From Girardinichthys multiradiatus (lineage: Eukaryota > Chordata > Actinopteri > Cyprinodontiformes > Goodeidae), in contig NC_061811.1 in the NCBI RefSeq assembly GCF_021462225.1, positions 21,106,663 through 21,170,662 of the forward strand: a DNA stretch of 64,000 bases, written 5' to 3'. The position numbers and the translations under genes were made by a program. Positions 24,001 to 35,098 of the stretch are shown here, in pieces. Position 1 is the first letter of the stretch, and every line of letters starts with the position of its first letter. Below the pieces are notes generated by a model, which ran no database searches, was not told the origin of the DNA, and saw only the letters and a program-made list of their open reading frames with translations.

Positions 24001-27000
24001 ACACTAACTGAAATATTTCAGGTCTTTTATTGTCTTAATATGGATGATTTTGGCATACAGCTCATGAAAACCCAAAATTCCTATCTCACAAAATTAGCAT
24101 ATCATTAAAAGGGTCTCTAAACGAGCTATGAACCTAATCATCTGAATCAACAAGTTAACTCTAAACACCTGCAAAAGATTCCTGAGGCCTTTAAAACTCC
24201 CAGCCTGGTTCATCACTCAAAACCCCAATCATGGGTAAGACTGCCGACCTGACTGCTGTCCAGAAGGCCACTATTGACACCCTCAAGCAAGAGGGTAAGA
24301 CACAGAAAGAAATTTCTGAACGAATAGGCTGTTCCCAGAGTGCTGTATCAAGGCACCTCAGTGGGAAGTCTGTGGGAAGAAAAAAGTGTGGCAGAAAACG
24401 CTGCACAACGAGAAGAGGTGACCGGACCCTGAGGAAGATTGTGGAGAAGGGCCGATTCCAGACCTTGGGGGACCTGCGGAAGCAGTGGACTGAGTCTGGA
24501 GTAGAAACATCCAGAGCCACCGTGCACAGGCGTGTGCAGGAAATGGGCTACAGGTGCCGCATTCCCCAGGTCAACCCACTTTTGAACCAGAAACAGCGGC
24601 AGAAGCGCCTGACCTAGGCTACAGAGAAGCAGCACTGGACTGTTGCTCAGTGGTCCAAAGTACATTTTTCGGATGAAAGCAAATTCTCCATGTCATTCGG
24701 AAATCAAGGTGCCAGAGTCTGGAAGAAGACTGGGGAGAAGGAAATGCCAAAAATGCCAGAAGTCCAGTGTCAAGTACCCACAGTCAGTGATGGTCTGGGG
24801 TGCCGTGTCAGCTGCTGGTGTTGGTCCACTGTGTTTTATCAAGGGCAGGGTCAATGCAGCTAGCTATCAGGAGATTTTGGAGCACTTCATGCTTCCATCT
24901 GCTGAAAAGCTTTATGGAGATGAAGATTTCATTTTTCAGCACGACCTGGCACCTGCTCACAGTGCCAAAACCACTGGTAAATGGTTTACTGACCATGGTA
25001 TCACTGTGCTCAATTGGCCTGCCAACTCTCCTGACCTGAACCCCATAGAGAATCTGTGGGATATTGTGAAGAGAACGTTGAGAGACTCAAGACCCAACAC
25101 TCTGGATGAGCTAAAGGCCGCTATCGAAGCATCCTGGGCCATCCTGGACCTCAGCAGTGCCACAGGCTGATTGCCTCCATGCCACGCCGCATTGAAGCAG
25201 TCATTTCTGCCAAAGGATTCCCGACCAAGTATTGAGTGCATAACTGTACATGATTATTTGAAGGTTGATGTTTTTTGTATTAAAAACACATTTCTTTTAT
25301 TGGTCGGATGAAATATGCTAATTTTGTGAGATAGGAATTTTGGGTTTTCATGAGCTGTATGCCAAAATCATCTGTATTAAGACAATACAAGACCTGAAAT
25401 AGTTCAGTTAGTGTGCAATGAATCTAAAATATTTGAATGTTAAATTTTCATCATTACATTATGGAAAATAATTAACTTTATCACAATATGCTAATATTTT
25501 GAGAAGGACCTGTATTTAATTTACAAAGAATTACTTAAAAATATTATGTTGAACACACAAACCTTTTATCTGTTGACATAATGCAAATATATTATGTGGT
25601 ATTACTATCTTTTTTAATGTCCCAGTAACGATATTTTGATGGATAACACCAACTTAGTTTTGATTGCCAGTATTGCTTAATAGAATTATATAATGTAAAG
25701 CCTATGTAATCATGTTCCTGGAAAATGCTACAGCTTTAAATACTGCTTGATTTTTTCAAGTTAACTTTATAAAAATACATACCTTGCTAATGGGAAAAAA
25801 CTAAAATTAAATATAAACAGATTTTTTACCAAACAAAGGAAAATACAAGTGCTGCTGAACAATTCACCTTTATTAAAACTTCAGCAAAAGTAGAGACCTG
25901 CCATGAACAAGCCAAAATCACAGCCATAAAACATCTTACACCTTTTGGGGATTTTAGTCTTGTATGCAAATACAACTCAAAAACAATTTTAAATATTAGA
26001 CATTTGTAAACATTTTACAAGAACAATGGCCTTAGCAGAAAATAAAAGCTACAGTGCCTGTAAATGATACCATCTTTTACAAAAGTTTTGCCTTTAACAT
26101 TTTTAAAATTAAAAGGAATAATACTAAATTAGGACTTACCTGAAAATAGAAACAAACTTCTATTAATAAACAGGTTTAAAGATGCATAACTTGTTTTTGT
26201 ATGAAATATTTCTAAAATTCCCATGACACTGAATTTGAAGAGAAACGCATGGAATGTGTGTACCGTTTAAAAAACATTTCAGCTAAAATTAAGAAAAACG
26301 CAAGCAGCTAAGGATTTCACATCCTAATACACCTTTTGTAATTAGCCATTTAGAATAATAGCAACATTTTACACTTAGATGACATTGTTGAACAACTACG
26401 TGAATCTTCTTAACATAACATGAAAGCAGCAGTATGCAAATTTTATAATAAATGTTTTTTACATATTTGCAAAAACGGTCCCTATGCCATCAGTATAAGA
26501 CAGAAATAATTTTTTTTTCAATTTATCTGTCTCATGTTATACTGTAATGACTTAGTGACATTTTAAACAATATGTAAAAAACATCTTTTTAATAAAAGGT
26601 TTCTTACTGCTACTTCAAGGTTGACCCAGAACATATCTCTACAATCCCTCAAACATTTCTTCTAAACATTGGAACACAAAAAGGAAAATACTTTCATCCA
26701 GCAATGGAGTCATGAGGAAAAGAGATAGAAAAAAAGAAAAGAAACCGTGAGCATCACAACATAACTGCATAGAAAATGAAAAAAATCAAGATCTTTGACG
26801 CCTCATTCAAAGAGGCGGTTTTTGAGAGCTAGCGCCTTGTTGGAGAGTTTACCTCCATCCAGTTCCATAAAAATCTTCTGGAACACCTCAAAAGTGTAGC
26901 AAAGGTCAGCAGGATATGCAAGATTCAGCACATATATTAGTCCAAATAGCATTACCACAGCAAATGCTATATTATCCAAGTTAGTCATCACCCTGATGCC

Positions 27001-30000
27001 TTCAAGAACATCTCCAACCTCTTGTGCATGTGCTGAAGCTTCTTCCTTGATAAGATAAGTTCCAACAGTGCTGTCTTCAATGGCCTCATTGATGGCAGCT
27101 TCATCCATACCCTATGTAAAAAGAAAACATGTTAAGCCAAGCCACATGTGTGTTTACACATACACTGCTCAAAAAAATAAAGGGAACACTCAAATAACAC
27201 ATCCTAGATTCGAATGAATGAAATATTTTCATTAAATACTTTGTTCTGTACAAAGTTGAATGTGCTGACAACAAAATCCGACAAAAATCATCAATGGAAA
27301 TCAAATATATTAACCAATGGAGGCCTGGATTTGGAGTCACACACAAAATTAAAGTGGAAAAACACACTACAGGCTGATCCAACTTTGATATAATGTCCTT
27401 AAAACAAGTCAGAATGAGGCTCAGTATTGTGTGTGGCCTCCACGTGTCTGTATGACCTCCCTACAACGCCTGGACATGCTCCTGATGAGACGGTGGATGG
27501 TCTCCTGAGGGATCTCCTCCCAGACCTGGACTAAAGCATCCGCCAACTCCTGGACAGTCTGTGGAGCAACATGACGTTGGTGAATGGAGCGAGACATGAT
27601 GTCCCAGATGTGCTCAATCAGATTCAGGTCCGGGGAACAGGCGGTCCAGTCCACAGCTTCAATGTCTTCATCTTGCAGGAACTGCTGACACACTCCACCC
27701 ACATGAGGTCTAGCACTGTCCTGCATTAGGAGGAACCCAGGGCCAACCGCACCAGCATATGGTCTCACAAGGGGTCTGAGGATCTCATTTCGGTACCTAA
27801 TGGCAGCCAGGCTACCTCTGGTGAGCACATGGAGGGCTGTGCGGCCCTCCAAAGAAATGCCACCCCACACCATTATTGACCCACTGCCAAACCGGTCATG
27901 CTGAAGAATGCTGCAGGCAGCAGATCGCTCTCCACGGTGTCTCCAGACCCGTCTGTCACATGTGCTCAGTGTGAACCTGCTTTCATCTGTGAAGAGCACA
28001 GAGCGCCAGTGGCGAATTTGCCAATCCTGGTGTTCGCTGGCAAATGCCAAGCGTCCTGCACGGTGTTGGGCTGTGAGCACAACCTCCATTTGTGGACGTC
28101 GGGCCCTCATACCATCCTCATGGAGTCGGTTTCTAACCGTTTGTGCAGACACATGCACATTTGTGGCCTGCTGGAGGTCATTTTGCTGGGCTCTGGCAGT
28201 GCCTCCTCCTGTTCCTACTTGCACAAAAGTGGAGGTAGCAGTCCTGCTGCTGGGTTGTTGCCCTCCTATGGCCTCCTCCACGTCTCCTGGTGTACTGGCC
28301 TGACTCCTGGTAGCGCCTCCAGGCTCTGGACACTACGCTGACAGACACAGCAAACCTTCTTGCCACAGCTCACATTGATGTGCCATCCTGGATGAGCTGC
28401 ACTACCTGAGCTACTTGTGTGGGTTGTAGAGTCCGTCTCAAGCTACCACGAGTGTGAAAGCATCACCAACATTCAAAAGTGACCAAAACATCAGTCAGAA
28501 AGCATAGGTACTGAAAAGTGGTCTGTGGTCCCCACCTGCAGAACCACTCCTTTATTGAGTGTGTCTTGCTAATCGCCAAAGATTTCCCCCTGTTGTCTAT
28601 TCTATTTACACAACATCATGTGAAACTGATTGTCAATCAGTGTTGCTTCCTAAGTGGACAGTTTGATTTCACAGAAATTTGATTTACTTGGAGTTATATT
28701 GTGTTGTTTAAGTGTTCCCTTTATTTTTTTGACCAGTACACACACACACACACACACATATATATACAAACACATACACATATATAGATAAACACACACG
28801 CGCACTTACCACATACTCTCGGATGAGGTGGTCGGAATCTTCTCCCATGTAGATGGACACTCTCTTAATGACACACACTCGTCCTGTATAAACATCTTCA
28901 CACTACAAAGAAATGAATGGGATTAGCGTCTTTCGGGCCTTGTACCTGACTATGAAGTTTAAAAATTTACATTACACAAATGCTCTTAAGGTAAAGGCAT
29001 ACAAACTAATATAGTTAAAGTGAAGATTTAAACAAAAACAAGCAGATGTAATAGGACAAGATGAGAGCATTTATGAGAAGAAACCCTTTGTTTTCCACAT
29101 TTAGAAAAATCTTTGTCCAAAAAGGTCCCAAGTTGCGTTATGAGTATTAAGGCTTCATCACTTACATCATCCATTTGTGCCACAATTTGTTTCAACTTTT
29201 GTCCAAACTGTCCTCCTCTTCTTTTGAACAGCTTAAACAGGTTGTTAAAATGGAGGTCCAGCTGAGATAAGAACTTTGACTGAAGTGGGATGGTGGTAAT
29301 TCTCTTAAACTCGGCATTGATCTGAAAAAATTAGCACAAAGAAATGAGCTTCAAATTGTTAACACCTGGAAGAGGACCACAATCACTCCTGCTGCAGAAG
29401 TGGGCTGTCAAATAACAGTGGCTAAACATTTTAGATCAACACCACTTCCAAAAAGACATCCCTTACCTCACGGATGTCAAAAAGAGCAGGTCATCTTGCC
29501 ATTAAAGCCTCCACCATTGGTGCATCACAAACAATTTCATGTCTTCTGTATGCAAATGTTTTTTCCATCTTTAGTTTCACCAACTCTCTGTTGTTCCTCT
29601 TCTTTAAGTCCAAGAGTAAAGCGTTCCACATCACCTCTAGACTTTCCTCAGTTTCTTCTGATGGGTATATTGGGCAAAAGTTTACTTCTGCCCTCTTTGC
29701 TTTTTTGACACCAAAGGCTGCGCTGCATCTTCCAACAGGTTTGTTCTTTAAAGAAGTTAACAGTCACCTCTGGGCACCCCAGTTTTCGTAGCTGGGTTCG
29801 ATAGTTGGCAAGTTTATATTTCAAGCTGGTCTTCCATCCTCCACATCCAGTGGTGGAGCCTCTCTCAGTTAGACAGGGATGCTTCTTGATCAGACTCTGA
29901 GCAACTTGATCAATTTCTTTATCACTGACATACACTTTGTACTGGACAATTTCCTGCACCAAACCATCAAGGATGGTTGACTTCAACTTCGGATCTGGAA

Positions 30001-33000
30001 TAAGTACAGTTCCATTCTGATTGTATGCCATACTTGCCTTCTCAAGTTTTAATTCCGCATCGTAGGGAAACTTGGGCACATAAAAGACAGGAGGCCAAGA
30101 AGACCGTGAGCTTGTTGACTCATTTGATGACAACACATCTGTGTCCACAGATCCATCAGACAGAAGGGAGTGGTTAACAGAGGAAGCACTGGGGACTTCG
30201 GAGTCTTGGACAAGATCAAGAACAATATAATCCCCATGTAGCATAGTAGTGGGCATTGACATGTCGATGACTTTGAGAGTCCCTTTGTCTGCTACTTCTG
30301 AAAGTGAGGTAAGGTTAAGGAACTCGTTCCCAAACAAGGAGTCCATAAACTGAAGTCTGATATTGCCCTGAAGACCACACTGTGTCTTGACTTCACCAAT
30401 GAGATCCTTAATTGATTCAGGAAGTGCATTGGAGAGAGTGAGCCTTTGACATGTTCCATCCGTCAAGACAATCTTTAGGATCATTGGTTTTCCCATTTTA
30501 AGCAGTTACTCTGTGGACAGAAATTACAAATCAGACATCCAGAAAGGATCATTTCAATATTTAAAGTCTTCAACAAGTTACCTATACTCAACAGAGTGCA
30601 AAGTTGTAAAAGTTGGACATTAATTAAAAATAAATGATATCTAATGAAATACATGTGACTGAATTTATTGAATAAATTACAAGTCATAATATCGCACTCA
30701 TCTGCACACCTTGTATTTCTATATGCCTTTTTAAAGTCACCATGCGGACTGATCCAATCTTGTAGTCAACCAGCAGATAAGTATCGAGGAGTTCACTGAG
30801 TGAAAGAAGCGTGAACATTCTTGCGGATACTGGGTTGAGCTCAAAAGCTCTGTAATGCTCTCTGTACCAGCCACCAAGCTCTCTGACAATGTAGAATATG
30901 CTGTGGTTTACAATGCAGATGTGGTTTATTTCACAGAATCCTGGCAATCCACCTACTGCCTTGTGGGCCAGTACCATTCCCTTCCTGTAGGTTATGCCCT
31001 TTATTGTCACACACTGTGCAAGGTCAACCTCTACTTTGTCAGGGAATCTATGCCTAATGACTTGAGCTATCTCTTCTTTAAGCAAATTGACTGGAAATGT
31101 TGTTACAGTTGAGACCTCTAGTTCACACTTGCCAAGAGATGGGGAGCTCAGATGGTAAGCAATCATCATCTGATGCTTTAAGGCTAATGAGAGAGGTACA
31201 TTTTTGAAGCAGCTTGTGTGTCTGATGACCTGCTTAAAAAAACTATGCTTAGCCTCAAAACGCATTGTCCAATGCTCAACAAGTGGACCAAAAAACAGAA
31301 TCATCTGGGGATAATGCTCCAAATAATGGTGTTTGGGTAGTAGCTTGACGTCAGGGAACAGTGCCTGATATATCTGTCTATGCTCTATGGTTTTGCTTTC
31401 CAAAAAAGCCAGTGAGTCATTGCTATGCACAGGGGAGACAACAAGTTCTGTGATATCCTTCAGATCCATGAGAACAAGCCATGCAGGCTCATCCTCAGGC
31501 ACAAGTGATCCAACTAAAAAAGGCAAGAACCGGAGCAAGCTCCAGTTTTCGTGTGCATTTCCTCCAACCGTTTTTGTGCTAGAGAAAGTTTGTGACACTA
31601 CATGAGGCCTGCTTGTCTTATCTGCCCATTGATAGGGGAACTTCAGAATCGCATTGTTTAAGTCAGCTAACGTGAAAAACTTCTTTGATACAAGCACTGT
31701 CAAGCAATGTGCCAACTCTACTGGGATTATACCCTCAAAACCATCGTGGGCAAGATCAGGCCGATAACCAAATATGACATGAAAGTGGGACAGATTTTTT
31801 GAGAAGACACATTCTCTTTTAACTCCACAACAGCTTGTACCCGTGTCTTGAGCTTGTTTGACATGGACCTGGTGAAGCTCCTTGTTTCTCAGCGGGAAAG
31901 CACCAGATGCAACAGAATACAGCTGAATATCACTACTGTTCCCTATGCAAAATCTGCAATAGTGTTCTACAGAAAAACTTTGTTGAAATCCTGCAACACT
32001 GTGTGCTCCAAGGTTGTCTGCAGCTACACTTAAGACCGTACCTTTAACCGACTCTCCTAACAGTGGAACAAAAACACCATGTTCCTCAAGATTTTTCAGA
32101 TCTTGTAGAAGAGGTTCCAATATTTTGTCATAACCATAGGTTTTAATATATGTGGTTTTGCACAGCACTGACAAGTAGATGGATGATAGGGAGGAATGAG
32201 ATCCTGGAGGCAAGTTTGCCAAAACCCAATAAATGGCACAAAGCTTGTGTTGCTTTCGTGAGGTACCAAGTGGGTTGCAGACTTCAAAGTCATCCCCTGT
32301 GCTGTGGAATTTATGTTGATGGACAATAAGGGCATTCCATGTTTTAAAGGTGCATGGACAATGCAGGTATGTACATGGGAAGTGAGAATGACATCCAAAA
32401 TGGGGATGTTTTAACTTGTAGTGATGCAAAAGCTTGGACCTACTTGACACTGTTTCTGAGCACCCCTTACAACTCCACATTACCAGGACCACATATCCCT
32501 GTAAGACACAAAGAAAATCCAGAATCAAATTATTGAATATCCAATGGGTCACTTTAGCAATACACCCCCCACCTTCAAACCTGTCCACCTGAGTACTAAA
32601 ACACAAAAGCCCTGACACAAATCTGCTATCAGTGTCAAATTCATGGATGCTTAAAGTTTAGAAGTTAACATTACAAAAATGTTTCTTTATACTAAATAAT
32701 CTAGGTTCACAAAAAAGAGAAAACAACCCCTAACTATAAGCCATTTATAATTAAAATTCATTATACAGCCCAGACATAAACAAACATACATACATATACG
32801 TATTAAAGACAGAAGAATGTCACTGTGGAAAAGTGTCATTGATGTAAAAAAAAAATAGCGCGAGACTTCTTTATGCGTCAGCGGCCAGTATTAATGTACC
32901 GCACCGTGGTGCACCCAGCTTGACAAACTGGCAGTTACAGCCAGACTAATTAGCCGCGGTAGCCATGAGGAAAAAAAAAAGAAGTACTGTTGCGCTCGCT

Positions 33001-34290
33001 CAGTGCCCTTTTACTCGCTTACTAAGCCGTTAAAACGTCCTCATGCTCTCTTACACACACATAAATTCCAAGTATGACCAGTAAGAACTGTTTTCTGTGG
33101 ACTACTTTGCTAAAATATTATGAGCTATCCACGTAGCTTACACCAAAGTTAGCTAGCAAAGTGAGAAGCAAAGACCATGCATAACAGATTACTTTTCGTA
33201 CAACATATAGCATAAGAATCTTGTGGAAACTTGGCCAACTGGAAAAAATATATATTTAATTCACTTACCTAATCAGTGTGCCTCCAAAAGCTTTGCCAGA
33301 AGCGCTTGTGGCTGAAGAGTCGGAACGAAACTGCGCGGTTAACTGTGATCTCCTTAATATGTTGGTTGGCGTCTTATTGGTTAAGACTCTAAAGACCGCT
33401 CTTATTATTATCCAATCATATTTAGTTTTTTCTTTCGATAAATTGCAACATTTCCGGTGATGATAAAACATGATTACAATGGCTTTAGTAATCTAATTTT
33501 GTAATGTTCAATCAACACAAGAAAAATTAGTATTTTCATTATTGTTGATAATTAAGTAAATAGTATTTTATTCAATCATGAAAACAAAAGAAACATGAAT
33601 CTCTTGTGTAGCATTAACTTATTCTGTTTATACAAATTGAAAGACCTGCCAATTCCCATTTTTTCAGTGCAGGAAGAATGGTCTTTGGAGCCATATGGCC
33701 TGGTTGGCAGCTGGGGTTATATTTTCATGTATGAAATAGGAGAGCTTTGCCTGTATCAATTGGATCAAGATGAGGTATTTAATGGATCACTGGCTCTGTG
33801 TACTCTCACCCACAGCGACTGGGCTGTGTTAAGGCTTGCAATCCCGCACCTTAATGATAGCCCTGAAACAGTCTCAAGGCAGGGGAGGGAGGAAGAAGAA
33901 GAAGATAATGAACTGTCTCCTCGACCTGTAAAACGGGCGAGAATATTTCATATACCATCCGATGTTGAAATAGCTGAGAGAGAACCTCTCTTTAGCGCAG
34001 TGTGGGGGTCAAAAACCACAGCAAATGGCCGCTGGTCTTTTCGGGCAAGCAGACGCAGGAACAACCGGACGAGTCCCTCAGATCTGTTTGTGTTGGAGGC
34101 TTTCAATCGGGACTGCGGCGTATTCAAGACAATGCTGGCTCTGCCGTTTGAAGCTTGGGCAGAGAAGATGAGTGAAATTGGACATCGTCTTTCCGACCTT
34201 TTCCACAAGTCAAGAAGTTGGATCGATGTCATGTTAGTGAAAAAAACCCTGACATTTCCTGTTTTACGTTTAGAACGAACCCTCTTCTGA
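21086..34290 (+). CDS. Predicted two-exon Polinton gene of unknown function
   Basis: Exon 1 is 21086-21287 and ends in a GTATGT donor. Exon 2 is 33668-34290, preceded by a pyrimidine-rich acceptor (attttttcag). The donor is in phase 1 and exon 2 is open in the matching phase, so the join gives 275 codons including stop. Exon 1 encodes a basic start ([10 protein letters not shown]) then an acidic, Ser/Thr-rich stretch. Exon 2 has a Trp/Tyr-rich block ([16 protein letters not shown]), a Glu run and a basic KRAR patch that could be a nuclear signal. I do not recognise the family; a regulatory early protein is a guess. If exon 2 is instead read alone, the open frame starts at 33595. The 12.4-kb intron contains all the foreign insertions. 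Confidence 0.55.
21542..22202 (+). mobile_element. Tc1-like transposon, 5' part only (copy 1)
   Basis: Nearly identical to the first 660 bp of the element at 23903-25512, starting at a TA (21540-21541) with aggtccttctc. It includes the long inverted-repeat arm and the transposase start ([21 protein letters not shown] at 21870) through the helix-turn-helix region. Similarity stops abruptly after aggtgccgcatt at about 22202, so the catalytic domain and right end are missing. The DNA from 22203 to 22928 shows no gene. Confidence 0.9.
22929..23543 (+). pseudogene. manea: manea exon (endo-alpha-1,2-mannosidase) fragment, frameshifted
   Basis: The host enzyme is a Golgi membrane glycosidase that trims glucosylated mannose from N-glycans. 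From the ATG at 23037 the frame gives a short cytoplasmic start (MARFRLKSC), a hydrophobic signal anchor (about residues 10-29), a stem, then family text [19 protein letters not shown]. At about 23428 the frame shifts by one (mod 3) and continues in a second frame ([19 protein letters not shown]) to a GT donor at 23544. A likely acceptor (ccaaacaaccag) precedes 22929. Flanking intron sequence shows it was taken as genomic DNA, not from mRNA. MANEAL is a less likely parent. No further exon follows. Confidence 0.85.
23903..25512 (+). mobile_element. Tc1-like transposon (copy 2), full length
   Basis: 1610 bp with inverted ends (caggtccttctcaaaatatt) and long arms of more than 200 bp, flanked by TA at 23901-23902 and 25513-25514. 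It belongs to the same family as copies at 21542 and 36420, and all are closely similar, so the family was active after the Polinton arrived. The region 23544-23900 before it shows no gene. Confidence 0.95.
24231..25235 (+). pseudogene. Tc1-like transposase (copy 2), broken
   Basis: The DNA-binding half is open at 24231-24617 (start [24 protein letters not shown] basic patch) and ends at a TAG stop. The catalytic half follows with D in SDESKF, D in FQHDLAPAH and E in NPIENLW, but frameshifts near 24745-24780 and near 25140 interrupt it. The catalytic triad itself is intact, unlike in copy 3. Confidence 0.9.
25515..26802. other. No gene; AT-rich 3' flank of the SAMD3-like gene
   Basis: Highly AT-rich DNA without open frames of note. 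It lies downstream of the leftward SAMD3-like gene and probably includes its 3' untranslated region; I cannot fix the polyadenylation site. No transposon end is recognisable. Confidence 0.45.
27163..28738 (-). mobile_element. Tc1/mariner-like transposon in an intron
   Basis: Ends read cactgctcaaaaaaataaag at the left and the near complement (ctttatttttttgaccagt) at the right, with TA at 27161-27162. The right TA has decayed and runs into a CA/TA microsatellite (28738-28775). About 1.58 kb. It differs from the other Tc1 families in the window. It sits between exons 28810-28902 and 26803-27111 and spares both splice sites. Confidence 0.88.
27421..28366 (-). pseudogene. Tc1/mariner-like transposase, frameshifted
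   Basis: The helix-turn-helix N-terminus is readable at 28178-28366 ([18 protein letters not shown]). It overlaps in another frame with the long frame at 27421-28281, which holds the rest. The catalytic residues are D in FTDESRF, D in MQDSARPH and E in LIEHIWD. The [14 protein letters not shown] start of the long frame overlaps the DNA-binding half, so one frameshift lies near 28200. The catalytic domain is fully open to its end (GGHTQY). Confidence 0.88.
30684..32480 (-). CDS. C2H2 zinc-finger, transposase-like protein
   Basis: The frame gives 598 residues from the ATG at 32480, which follows an acceptor (tgtcttacag). An open frame extends further upstream but reads intron. Two Cys/His finger-like units open the protein (WSCKGC...HHYKLKH and CPCTF...HQHKFH). 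The core has [12 protein letters not shown], a motif I know from uncharacterised repeat-encoded proteins of fish and invertebrates that are probably transposases or derived from them. It lies just upstream of the SAMD3-like gene on the same strand, with a 5' exon at 33269. I see no stop or frameshift. CACTA/EnSpm-type origin is possible but unproven. Confidence 0.6.
   Translation of the reverse strand: MWSCKGCSETVSSRSKLLHHYKLKHPHFGCHSHFPCTYLHCPCTFKTWNALIVHQHKFHSTGDDFEVCNPLGTSRKQHKLCAIYWVLANLPPGSHSSLSSIYLSVLCKTTYIKTYGYDKILEPLLQDLKNLEEHGVFVPLLGESVKGTVLSVAADNLGAHSVAGFQQSFSVEHYCRFCIGNSSDIQLYSVASGAFPLRNKELHQVHVKQAQDTGTSCCGVKRECVFSKNLSHFHVIFGYRPDLAHDGFEGIIPVELAHCLTVLVSKKFFTLADLNNAILKFPYQWADKTSRPHVVSQTFSSTKTVGGNAHENWSLLRFLPFLVGSLVPEDEPAWLVLMDLKDITELVVSPVHSNDSLAFLESKTIEHRQIYQALFPDVKLLPKHHYLEHYPQMILFFGPLVEHWTMRFEAKHSFFKQVIRHTSCFKNVPLSLALKHQMMIAYHLSSPSLGKCELEVSTVTTFPVNLLKEEIAQVIRHRFPDKVEVDLAQCVTIKGITYRKGMVLAHKAVGGLPGFCEINHICIVNHSIFYIVRELGGWYREHYRAFELNPVSARMFTLLSLSELLDTYLLVDYKIGSVRMVTLKRHIEIQGVQMSAIL
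33269..33475 (-). other. Probable 5' untranslated exon of the leftward two-gene unit
   Basis: Read leftward, the stretch ends ctgattag followed by gtaagtgaat, a strong donor. It lies upstream of both the zinc-finger gene and the SAMD3-like gene. The region 32640-33268 between them is intron-like, with a moderately GC-rich patch at 32858-32950 that could instead be another promoter. The transcription start is not defined. Confidence 0.4.
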
Positions 34291-34307
34291 GGACACGCCC
34301 CTTCCTA

Positions 34308-34317
34308 TGATATATAT
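34308..34317 (+). promoter_or_regulatory. TATA box of the 34361 gene
   Basis: The sequence atatatatac starts about 50 bp before the ATG at 34361 and 18 bp after the stop of the preceding gene. The spacing suggests a separate short-leader transcript. The open frame technically begins earlier (34307), inside the TATA box, so the 34361 ATG is the better start. Confidence 0.45.
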
Positions 34318-34360
34318 ACGGGGGGATAACTTCAAGCTCACAGACACTGAGAATCGTATC

Positions 34361-35098
34361 ATGAGAATGAGTGGACCGACACCATACAGGGATCTCTACA
34401 ACCACCGAGCAGAGATCCACTTCTCTCCTGAGCACGATGAAAGCTTCAACATTGGACCATATCATCCGCTTTCTCCAGACCTCTGCTCACCATCACCGCT
34501 ATTCATGGCTGAGTCTGTAGACGTGAATGTCCTGCCTGAAGACATGAAGGTGGTCGTGGAGGAGGAGGTAGCCACCGGCTACTCACCCTCTACCGAAGCC
34601 CCTACACAAACCCTGGAAACGATGGAGGACCCTCAGCCTTCAGCAGAGGATGAGAGTAACCAGGAGGACGAAATTGACGGTTGGTTCTCAACCACCCTCA
34701 TCAATACGTTGAAAACAGCGATATTTCATTTATTCAACATAACCTCTTTGAACTATCTCAGAGAAACCTGCTATGGATGTATAACGAACCACCCGAGCCA
34801 GCATCAACACCATTGCCTGGAGGTATTGGGGGAGGATTATTACCAAGTCAACTTTCAACGCATCGTACGACGACTTGTAACCCCCAAACTCGTTCCTGCT
34901 ATTCAGAATCTTCTGGTACTTCGATGCATACAAGCGGATGACTTCAGAGTGAAGACAATTGCCAAGACGGTTTTATATGAACTGAAATCGGTACAAGGCA
35001 TCCACAGTGCAATAGCGCACGTTTATGATCGCATGGTCGATGAGAAACATCTCAAACAACTTAACTCTGTTTCAGAGTGCTATGGACTGACAAACTGA
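34361..35098 (+). CDS. Unknown Polinton protein with Cys-His motif
   Basis: 245 residues from the ATG at 34361. The first half is acidic and Pro/Ser/Glu-rich and looks disordered. The second half is ordered, with WFSTTLINTLKTAIFHLFN and a cluster YLRETCYGC...NHPSQHQHHCLE, whose two Cys, two His and final Cys could bind zinc. A helical C-terminus follows. The frame is intact. It is rightward, 70 bp after the split gene, and converges on the leftward virion genes. I do not recognise the family. 35099-35440 after it is AT-rich and holds no gene. Confidence 0.65.
   Translation: MRMSGPTPYRDLYNHRAEIHFSPEHDESFNIGPYHPLSPDLCSPSPLFMAESVDVNVLPEDMKVVVEEEVATGYSPSTEAPTQTLETMEDPQPSAEDESNQEDEIDGWFSTTLINTLKTAIFHLFNITSLNYLRETCYGCITNHPSQHQHHCLEVLGEDYYQVNFQRIVRRLVTPKLVPAIQNLLVLRCIQADDFRVKTIAKTVLYELKSVQGIHSAIAHVYDRMVDEKHLKQLNSVSECYGLTN

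Larger units (their letters stand above)
26803..30510 (-). pseudogene. SAMD3-like, PB1-domain multi-exon gene, degenerate
   Basis: Exons with GT/AG borders: 29467-30510 (ATG at 30496), 29166-29321, 28810-28902 and 26803-27111, all phase 0 between the last three. The N-terminus ([23 protein letters not shown]) looks like a PB1 ubiquitin-like fold. The C-terminus ([19 protein letters not shown]) is typical of the large fish family annotated as sterile alpha motif domain-containing protein 3-like, whose role is unknown. One extra base near 29758 shifts the frame inside the first exon, and a TGA lies at about 29485 in the second frame, so this copy is probably dead. A Tc1-like element sits in its last intron. 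Confidence 0.75.

Noticed and set aside
26803..27111. Membrane protein gene of the Polinton
   Set aside because: The hydrophobic stretch belongs to the last exon of the SAMD3-like gene, as shown by the splice borders and the typical C-terminus.
27898..28341. Plus-strand open frames of 131-147 residues
   Set aside because: Shadows of the leftward Tc1/mariner-like transposase on the opposite strand.
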